Below are positions 1 through 5,161 of a stretch of 6,984 nucleotides of DNA, one piece after another; position 1 is the stretch's first letter, and each line of letters opens with the position of its first letter. Source of the DNA: AC-69 sp036519575. GTDB taxonomy: Bacteria > Actinomycetota > UBA4738 > HRBIN12. The notes below the pieces were generated by a model. That model saw only the letters and a program-made list of their open reading frames with translations, was not told the DNA's origin and made no database searches. Position numbers and translations under genes: made by a program. The stretch lies in contig DATDKZ010000170.1 in NCBI GenBank assembly GCA_036519575.1, positions 1-6,984 on the forward strand, given 5' to 3'.

Positions 1-1166
1 AGCGTCACGCGCACCTTCTCCTCGGGCAGCCCCAGGAACGAGGCCACCTGTCGCCGGTCCTCCCACACCCCCTGGCCCTGCGAAGACACGTGGAAACCCC
101 CGTCCTCCGGGACGGCGAACGACGACTCGGGCTCCAGGAACGCGTGCTCCACCACCTGGGTCCGGAACGTCTCGGTCAGCACGTGTGCCGAGCTCTCAAG
201 CGCCGCGTCGATGTCGCCCCGCTTCACGATCGAGGTCGACAGCAGGTTCCCGCCCTCGTGCAGGCTCGGTGCGTCGGGATCGAGCGCACGGAACGGGTCC
301 GTCACCGGCTCCAGCACGTCGTACTCCACCTCGACCAACGCCGCGGCCTGGCGGGCGGCCTGCCGAGTGTCGGCGGCCACCACCGCCAGCACGTCCCCGA
401 CGTAGCTCGTGACCTCGCCCTCGGCGACGAGCTGGCGCCAGTCCCTGGTGATCAGGCCCTGGGTCCGTTCACCGGGGACATCTGCCGCCGTGGCCACCGC
501 GACCACACCGGGATGGCCCGCCGCCTTCGTCGTGTCGATCCGGATCACCCGGGCTCGGGGGTGATCGGAGAACCGGATGGCCCCGTGCAGCATCCCCTCG
601 GCCTTCAGGTCGTTCACGTACGGCTTGTCACCGAGGGCCAGCTCCCGGCCCTGATATCGGCCGGTGCGGGACCCGACCTTGCCGCTCCAGTCGGGTTCGG
701 GCACGGGCTCGCCGCGCTTGGCACCCGCTGCGAGCTCGATGGCGTCGACGATCTTCACGTAGCCGGTGCACCGGCACAGGTTCCCGGCGAGCGCGCGCGT
801 GATCTCGGCGCGCGACGGCTCGGGGTTCTTGGCCAGCAGCCCCTCGGCCTTCATGACGATCCCCGGGGAGCAGAACCCGCACTGCGACGCGCCGGAGGCG
901 ACGAAGCAGTCCGCCCACAGCTCACGCTCGGCGTCAGACAGCCCCTCCTGGGTCACCACGCTGCGCCCCTCCGCGTGTCCGGCCTTCTGAGCGCACGACA
1001 CGACCGCCTTGCCCCCGACCAGCACGGTACAGGCCCCGCAGGAGCCCTCGGGAGCGCAGCCGTCCTTGACCGAGGTGAGTCCGCACTCCTCCCGGAGCAG
1101 CTCGAGCAGGCTCATGCCCGGCCGGCCCTCGGCCTCGACCGGAACTCCGTTCAGCGTGAACCGCAC
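1..1166 (-). CDS. Xanthine-dehydrogenase-type molybdenum hydroxylase, fused 2Fe-2S and Moco domains (3' end cut by window)
   Basis: This is the first 388 residues of a xanthine dehydrogenase/aldehyde oxidase family enzyme, which hydroxylates heterocycles such as purines at a molybdopterin centre. Residues 1-75 form a plant-type ferredoxin domain with Cys37, Cys43, Cys46 and Cys58. Residues 76-150 form the second 2Fe-2S domain with Cys96, Cys99, Cys131 and Cys133. After a short linker (about 150-168) the a/b-hammerhead of the Moco subunit follows directly (about 169-290), then the start of the Moco domain with HAFLEP (341-346) and SQGQGVWEDRR (362-372). The FAD domain of classical XDH is absent. 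This layout is known from E. coli XdhD (YgfN) and the 'selenium-dependent XDH' family, so electrons must leave through a separate partner. GTG 1166 is chosen because GAGGTGGGG lies just upstream; an in-frame GTG at 1175 sits on that ribosome site. It is the last operon gene visible, 18 nt after the carbamoyltransferase stop. The family is secure; the substrate is not known. Confidence 0.88.
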   Translation of the reverse strand, partial: MRFTLNGVPVEAEGRPGMSLLELLREECGLTSVKDGCAPEGSCGACTVLVGGKAVVSCAQKAGHAEGRSVVTQEGLSDAERELWADCFVASGASQCGFCSPGIVMKAEGLLAKNPEPSRAEITRALAGNLCRCTGYVKIVDAIELAAGAKRGEPVPEPDWSGKVGSRTGRYQGRELALGDKPYVNDLKAEGMLHGAIRFSDHPRARVIRIDTTKAAGHPGVVAVATAADVPGERTQGLITRDWRQLVAEGEVTSYVGDVLAVVAADTRQAARQAAALVEVEYDVLEPVTDPFRALDPDAPSLHEGGNLLSTSIVKRGDIDAALESSAHVLTETFRTQVVEHAFLEPESSFAVPEDGGFHVSSQGQGVWEDRRQVASFLGLPEEKVRVT

Positions 1167-1184
1167 GGCCCCCACCTCATGAGG
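1167..1184 (-). promoter_or_regulatory. Intercistronic spacer with ribosome site for the Mo hydroxylase and a 10-bp palindrome
   Basis: The 18 nt between the carbamoyltransferase stop and GTG 1166 hold GAGG (1178-1175), 8 nt before the start. They also contain the perfect palindrome CCTCATGAGG (1175-1184), which overlaps the ribosome site. An ATG inside the palindrome (1180-1178) is out of frame with the hydroxylase and is not the start. The ribosome site is seen directly; any regulatory effect of the palindrome is speculation. Confidence 0.55.
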
Positions 1185-2138
1185 TCATTCCACCCCGCCC
1201 AGCACCAGCGCCAGCAAGGCCATCCGCATCACCACGCCGTTGTAGGCCTCGATCCAGTATCGCGCATGGTGGGTGTCGTCCACGTCGATCGACAGCTCGT
1301 CCATCCGGGGCAGCGAGTGGAGGACGATCGAGTCGCTCTTGGCCTGGTCCCGGAGCAGCTGTCGGGTCACGCGATACGCCTCCGGCGTCGTCGCCAGCTC
1401 TCCCCCCCGCTCGTCCCGTCCCTTCGTGTAATCGGCCTGGACCACCGGCTCCATGTAGATCACGTCGGCCTCGGCGATGCACTTGGCCACCGACTCGACC
1501 TCGCGGTAGGCCACGCTTCGCTCGTCGAGCTCGGATTTGAACTCCGGCAGCAGCGACATCTCGGGTGGGCACACGATCAGCGCCTCCATGTCGAACTGGG
1601 ACATCGCGTACAGGATGGAGTGCATGGTTCGCATCCGCATGTCGCCGACACACAGCACCGTGAGCCCGTCGAGCGTCCCCTTCTCGTGCCAGATGGTGTA
1701 CATGTCGGTCAGGACCTGCGTGGGGTGCTCGCCCCAGCCGTCGCCGCAGTTGATCACCGGCACCGAGGCCCACTGGGCCGCCTCGGCCGGCGCGCCCTGC
1801 TGGAAGTGCCGCATGGCGATGACGTCGCCGTAGAACTCCAGCATGTGAACCGTGTCCTTGATGGACTCCTGGTAGAAGTCGCCGGCCCGGGTCATCTTGG
1901 CGTCGGAGAACCCGCACACGTGGCCGCCGAGGCGATGCATGGCCCCCTCGGTGGCAAGGCGGGTTCGCGTGCTCGGCTGGTAGAACGCGGTGACCAGGGT
2001 CTTCTCCCGCAGCAGGTCCCCGTTCCGCCGGTCTCGGGCGTGGGGCGCGAGGCGATCGGCCACCTCGAAGACGTGGAAGTACTCCTCCCGCTCGAACTCC
2101 TTGAGCGACAGGATGTCCCGGCCCAGGAAGCTCCTCAT
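1185..2138 (-). CDS. Aspartate/ornithine carbamoyltransferase-family protein of unknown acceptor (not a normal PyrB)
   Basis: This 317-residue protein has the length and fold signature of an ATCase catalytic chain; the family moves a carbamoyl group between carbamoyl phosphate and an amine. The carbamoyl-phosphate site is intact: STRTR (56-60), MRH (109-111), GDGWGEHPTQ (132-141) with His138 and Gln141, and Arg170 in RTMHS. The C-terminus also reads as ATCase, with DELSIDVD (280-287) and NGVVMRMALLALVLG (300-314). The amino-acid side differs. The 80s loop, with Ser80 and Lys84 in E. coli PyrB, is here GDFYQES (86-92). The aspartate-binding Arg229 region is YMEPVVQ (228-234), with no arginine. 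HPLPR has become HSLPR (274-278). It is not close to YgeW by sequence recalled from memory. ATG 2138 has AGGAGG 9 nt upstream (2153-2148); the reading frame runs further upstream but overlaps the preceding gene. The third operon gene, it may act catabolically on a ureido compound (inference). Confidence 0.85.
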   Translation of the reverse strand: MRSFLGRDILSLKEFEREEYFHVFEVADRLAPHARDRRNGDLLREKTLVTAFYQPSTRTRLATEGAMHRLGGHVCGFSDAKMTRAGDFYQESIKDTVHMLEFYGDVIAMRHFQQGAPAEAAQWASVPVINCGDGWGEHPTQVLTDMYTIWHEKGTLDGLTVLCVGDMRMRTMHSILYAMSQFDMEALIVCPPEMSLLPEFKSELDERSVAYREVESVAKCIAEADVIYMEPVVQADYTKGRDERGGELATTPEAYRVTRQLLRDQAKSDSIVLHSLPRMDELSIDVDDTHHARYWIEAYNGVVMRMALLALVLGGVE

Positions 2139-2147
2139 CGTCGCGCT

Positions 2148-2153
2148 CCTCCT
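2148..2153 (-). promoter_or_regulatory. Ribosome-binding site fixing the carbamoyltransferase start
   Basis: AGGAGG lies 9 nt before ATG 2138, in the 22-nt gap after the stop of the threonine-synthase-like gene. It argues against starting the protein at the more upstream in-frame ATG at 2369, which would overlap the preceding gene by about 200 nt and add 77 residues with no family resemblance. Confidence 0.75.
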
Positions 2154-2160
2154 CGTCGGC

Positions 2161-3507
2161 TCAGCGCTTGCTCCCCGTGAACAGCACCGCCACCCGCTCG
2201 TGGGGTCCCACCTCGCCCCCCCGCACCAGCTCCAGGACGCCGGCCATCCCCGCCGCCCCCGTGGGATCGACCGGGATCCCCGTGGTGACGTGGGCCATGG
2301 CCTGGGCCTCCACGACGGTCTCGTCCGAGACGAGCACCGGAGATCCGTCGGTGGCCAGCATCCCGGCAACCACGGCCGCCCAATCGTAGGTCTCGTCGTC
2401 GAGGATGCCTGTAGCGATGCTCCTCGGCTCCTCTTCCCACGGCCACATGAAGCTCGAACGGTGCGTGCGCGCGTACGTCAGCGCATCCACGATGTCACCT
2501 GGGGATGCTGGATCCTCCATCCTCGCCACAACTCGGTCGTATGCTCGCCGCAGCGGGTACCCGCCGAGGGTCTGGACCGCGTGGATCCTGGGCAGCTTCA
2601 CCCGGGCTTCGAGCAGGGCCGCGTCCTCGAACGCGCGGATGCACGAGCTGGCCAGCGCGCCGCCGCCCACCTGCACGACCAGGCGGTCCAGGCCGACGTC
2701 GGTCCGGGCCAGCTCCGCGATCATCTCGTAACCGATCGTCTCCCCGCCCTCGATGGCCATGCCGTTGTCCGAGCCCTGCACGGTGAACGGGATCGCGCCT
2801 CCCTCCAACGCGCCGCGCAACGCGAGGTACGCCGGGTCGCCGGCTGCTCCGTCGATGCGGGGACACGGAACGACCTCCGCCCCCAGGGCCTCCAGTCGCG
2901 CTCGGATGTCCGTGTCGGCCCACGTGGGGACGAACACCCTGAGGTCCCGGTCCGCGGCTCGGGCCATGACGGCGGCCGCCAGGGCCGCGTTCCCGCACGA
3001 GGCGATGGCCAACGGCCGCTCCCCGTCGGGAGCCAGCCCAACCTGCTCGGTCACGAGCAGGAGGAGCATCACCCCCATGAGGTGCCGGGCCTTGTGCGAG
3101 CCCGCGACGTTGCCGGTCTCGTCCTTCACCCAGATCCCCCCCTCGGAGGAGAACCGGAGCCGTGCCGAGAGCTCGTCCGCGCGAACGAACGGGGTGGACA
3201 GGAAGCTCCGGCCATCGACCTCGGCCACCGCCTTGTCCAGCGACTCCACCAGGTCGACGAAGCCTCCGTCGGTCATTCCGTGACCCAGCCCGAGGTGGTA
3301 AGCGTGGAGAAGCTCGCGGTACCGGACGTACGGGTTGGCCTCGTCGCCCCGAGGGAACCCGACGTGGGTGGGATCGAGCTCTCGAACGAGGACGTGATCG
3401 ACGTCGTCGTCCGGCCTGGCGTTCGGGCAACGGAAGGGGTAAGGCTCGTCGGGGGGCACGACGAACCCGCACCCCGCGCACACGATGGAGGTGACGTTCC
3501 CGGTCAC
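2161..3507 (-). CDS. Threonine-synthase-like PLP enzyme (fold type II)
   Basis: This 448-residue protein has the fold-type II PLP signature: substrate loop FLSTP (102-106); the Schiff-base lysine in KDETGNVAGSHKARH, Lys139; the phosphate-side loop SCGNAA (170-175); a glycine-rich cofactor loop VGGGALASS (280-288); and DPTGAAG (414-420) near the C-terminus. Such enzymes catalyse beta- or gamma-elimination/replacement or deamination; threonine synthase and diaminopropionate lyase are relatives. The N-terminus resembles the small zinc ribbon of threonine-synthase-like proteins, but only three ligands are visible (Cys10, Cys13, Cys27); the expected fourth, three residues on, is Ala30. GTG 3507 is chosen over the in-frame ATG 3543 because AGGAGG sits 9 nt before it and the ATG lies inside the upstream gene. 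It starts 4 nt after the upstream stop, so the two PLP genes are probably translationally coupled. Setting among catabolic-type genes, with no hom or thrB, argues against threonine biosynthesis. The reaction is not known. Confidence 0.85.
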   Translation of the reverse strand: MTGNVTSIVCAGCGFVVPPDEPYPFRCPNARPDDDVDHVLVRELDPTHVGFPRGDEANPYVRYRELLHAYHLGLGHGMTDGGFVDLVESLDKAVAEVDGRSFLSTPFVRADELSARLRFSSEGGIWVKDETGNVAGSHKARHLMGVMLLLLVTEQVGLAPDGERPLAIASCGNAALAAAVMARAADRDLRVFVPTWADTDIRARLEALGAEVVPCPRIDGAAGDPAYLALRGALEGGAIPFTVQGSDNGMAIEGGETIGYEMIAELARTDVGLDRLVVQVGGGALASSCIRAFEDAALLEARVKLPRIHAVQTLGGYPLRRAYDRVVARMEDPASPGDIVDALTYARTHRSSFMWPWEEEPRSIATGILDDETYDWAAVVAGMLATDGSPVLVSDETVVEAQAMAHVTTGIPVDPTGAAGMAGVLELVRGGEVGPHERVAVLFTGSKR

Positions 3508-3511
3508 GGCC

Positions 3512-4993
3512 TCACGCCTCCTCGCCGAGGCCGGTGCGGGCATTGAGCTCCTCGATCATCGAATCCCACAGGGGCAGCTGGTCCCGTAATGCTCGCCAGA
3601 AGTGCTGAGATCGGCGCGCGGTGAAGTCTTTCAAGGACACCCCCTGCTGCTCGACCCACGTGAAGTACCCGAGGTTGAAGACCCGCTCCCGGTCCCGCTC
3701 GCCGAGCTCCAGGAAGTGATCGGTTCCGGCGCCCTCGATCGAGCGGCCGAACGTCTCGGCTGCGGCGGCGTCGTCGAAGCCGCCCGGGAAGTCCCGCGCC
3801 AGCACCTTGTCCTTCTCGGTCCCGTACATCGAGGCGCCGTCGGTGGCCACGGTGACGACCACATCGTCCGGCCCCAGGCCGAGGGCCCGCGCCGCCTTGA
3901 TCGCCGCCACCATGTTGCAGATGCTGGACAGGCCGAACGAGGAGAGCGCATCGACGACGGCGTCATCCACCCCCCGTCGGGCCAACGATCCTCGGCCGAC
4001 GTCGGTGTTGAACAGGGCGTTCAGCGCGTCGGTGTCCCGATCCGAGACCGCCGTGACCGCGTCGGTGTTCATCACGTTGTGGATGAACGGGATGTGCTTG
4101 TCCCCGATCCCCTGGATGTTGTGTTCGCCGAACCCGTTGTACAGCATGGTCGGGCACTCCAGGGCCTCGACCGCCACGATCTTCGATCCGTGCCGCTCCT
4201 TCAGGTAGTCGCCGGCGCCGAGCGTTCCTGCCGAGCCGCTCGCCGAGACGAACGCCGCGAGCCGCAACGAGCCGTCGCGCTCGCGCAGGGACTCGTACAC
4301 GCGCTCCAGCGCCGGACCCGTGCACGCGTAGTGCGCGAGGTGGTTCCCGAACTCGGAGAACTGGTTCAGGATCACGTTCTCCGGGTCCTTCGCCAGCTCC
4401 CTGCACGCGTCGTAGATCTCCTTCACGTTGCTCTCGGTGCCCGGTGTCCGCACGATGTCCTCCGGGTCGGCCACCCACCGCTCCAGCCAGTCGAAGCGTT
4501 CGCGGCTCATGCCCTCCGGGAGGACGGCGACGCCCCGGCAGCCCATGATCCGGGAGATGGCCACGCCGCCACGACAGTAGTTGCCGGTGGAAGGCCACAC
4601 CGCTCGATGGCGGGCCGGATCGAACCCGCCGGCGACGATGCGCGGAGCCAGGCACCCGTAGGCAGCCAGGACCTTGTGAGCCCCGATCATGGGGAACCGG
4701 TCGCCCAGCGCAACGGCGATCCGCGCGTCCACGCCCGTCAGTTCCCGCGGGAGCACGACATGCTCCGGGGCGGTCACCAGCTGCCTCCGGTCTGCGCCGT
4801 TGTACCAGTGCACGCGGAACAGGTTGAGCGGGTGGGCCGCATCGGGATCAACGGAAGCGAGGGCGGAACGGATCCGCTCAGGGATCTTCGCGGGGTTCGC
4901 CAGCTCGGCGAAGGTGGGAAGGAGGACCCTCGCGGCCCCGAACCGCTCGGCGGCTCGCTGCAGGACGGGGGGGTCGGCGAGTTCAGGTTGAAT
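3512..4993 (-). CDS. Cysteine-synthase-like PLP enzyme (fold type II), probable ATT start
   Basis: This is the first operon gene, 493 residues if read from ATT 4993. It belongs to the cysteine synthase/cystathionine beta-synthase superfamily of PLP enzymes. The Schiff-base lysine is probably Lys107 in MIGAHKV. The phosphate/substrate loop is PSTGNYCRGG (134-143). The glycine-rich loop is SGSAGTLGAG (252-261), and IQGIGDKHIP (293-302) matches the IxGIGxxxIP block of cysteine synthases. ATDGASMYG (383-391) follows, then a C-terminal tail of about 100 residues that cysteine synthase lacks. A GTG at 4813 would give 433 residues, but it has no ribosome site. The frame stays open for 60 more codons reading as protein (PTFAELANP, HPLNLFRVHWYNG) up to a stop at 5017-5015. 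There is no ATG, GTG or TTG there, and ATT 4993 has GGAGG 9 nt upstream. The substrate is unknown; a lyase or ammonia-lyase role is an inference from context. Confidence 0.83.
   Translation of the reverse strand: MQPELADPPVLQRAAERFGAARVLLPTFAELANPAKIPERIRSALASVDPDAAHPLNLFRVHWYNGADRRQLVTAPEHVVLPRELTGVDARIAVALGDRFPMIGAHKVLAAYGCLAPRIVAGGFDPARHRAVWPSTGNYCRGGVAISRIMGCRGVAVLPEGMSRERFDWLERWVADPEDIVRTPGTESNVKEIYDACRELAKDPENVILNQFSEFGNHLAHYACTGPALERVYESLRERDGSLRLAAFVSASGSAGTLGAGDYLKERHGSKIVAVEALECPTMLYNGFGEHNIQGIGDKHIPFIHNVMNTDAVTAVSDRDTDALNALFNTDVGRGSLARRGVDDAVVDALSSFGLSSICNMVAAIKAARALGLGPDDVVVTVATDGASMYGTEKDKVLARDFPGGFDDAAAAETFGRSIEGAGTDHFLELGERDRERVFNLGYFTWVEQQGVSLKDFTARRSQHFWRALRDQLPLWDSMIEELNARTGLGEEA
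3517..3522 (-). promoter_or_regulatory. Ribosome-binding site deciding the GTG start at 3507
   Basis: AGGAGG lies 9 nt before GTG 3507, inside the last codons of the upstream PLP gene whose TGA occupies 3514-3512. The position favours GTG over the ATG at 3543, which would put 12 extra residues inside the upstream coding region. Confidence 0.75.
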
Positions 4994-5002
4994 GTCCGTT
5001 CG

Positions 5003-5014
5003 CCTCCACCTCCC
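5003..5014 (-). promoter_or_regulatory. Double ribosome-binding site preceding the non-canonical ATT start
   Basis: The purine-rich run GGGAGGTGGAGG holds two SD cores. The second, GGAGG (5007-5003), is 9 nt before ATT 4993. The first, GGGAGG (5014-5009), is 9 nt before ACG 4999, a less likely alternative initiator in the same frame. No ATG, GTG or TTG in any frame is suitably placed after it. The site is seen directly; which codon initiates is inferred. Confidence 0.6.
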
Positions 5015-5025
5015 TTACGTCTCGG

Positions 5026-5031
5026 ATGATA
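5026..5031 (-). promoter_or_regulatory. Candidate -10 box of the four-gene operon
   Basis: TATCAT differs from TATAAT at one position. Transcription would begin near 5019, leaving a leader of about 26 nt that includes the strong ribosome site and ends at ATT 4993. No recognisable -35 element lies 16-19 nt upstream (the stretch is GC-rich, GGCCGG), so the promoter may depend on an activator or be mispredicted. Confidence 0.35.
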
Positions 5032-5161
5032 GCCCTCGGCTCGGGGGGCCGGCCTCCAGCGCTCTCTCACAGGCAAAGCGCACTGAGTAGGAAGCAGATC
5101 CGCTTTTTACGAGGTCACGCGTGGCCAGTCCAGACGAGCTTCGCTGGAATGATGCTTGGAC

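Larger units (their letters stand above)
4994..5161. other. Intergenic region between the PASTA pseudokinase gene and the operon
   Basis: This non-coding stretch separates two genes on the same strand. It holds the candidate -10 box and ribosome site described separately. The part next to the pseudokinase stop (about 5060-5161) is visibly less GC-rich and contains an imperfect dyad at 5130-5147 (CCAG...AGCT...CTGG) with no following T-run on the minus strand, so I do not call a terminator. I see no small gene or RNA. Confidence 0.6.

Noticed and set aside
1185..2138. Naming the carbamoyltransferase pyrB, argF or ygeW.
   Set aside because: The aspartate ligands of PyrB are missing, the ornithine-type C-terminal HCLP motif is absent (HSLPR), and it lacks the longer form and HCLP-type block of YgeW as I recall it.
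90..2180. Very long plus-strand open frame (about 696 codons), with similar ones at 1990-3546 and 3602-5029.
   Set aside because: They lie opposite genes with clear catalytic motifs, are rich in Arg/His/Pro/Gly/Val as expected from antisense of GC-rich codons, and show no domain motifs or ribosome sites.
2139..2369. 77-residue N-terminal extension of the carbamoyltransferase to ATG 2369.
   Set aside because: It overlaps the C-terminal coding part of the threonine-synthase-like gene (including DPTGAAG) in another frame, has Trp/Arg/Ser-rich out-of-frame character, and ATG 2138 has an ideal AGGAGG.
2161..3507. Naming the second PLP gene thrC.
   Set aside because: Only superfamily motifs match; the GSHKARH active-site block differs from the usual GSFKDRG form and no threonine pathway genes adjoin it.
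4774..5076. Minus-strand open frame from ATG 5076, considered as the true N-terminus of the PLP enzyme joined by a frameshift at the 7-base homopolymer 4967-4973.
   Set aside because: Its sequence is low complexity and crosses the strong ribosome site, whereas the ATT-started frame reads as ordinary protein directly into the conserved domain. A sequencing indel cannot be fully excluded.
5130..5147. Possible intrinsic terminator after the pseudokinase gene.
   Set aside because: The dyad pairs only CCAG/CTGG and the central AGCT, with three mismatches on each arm and no T-run downstream on the minus strand.
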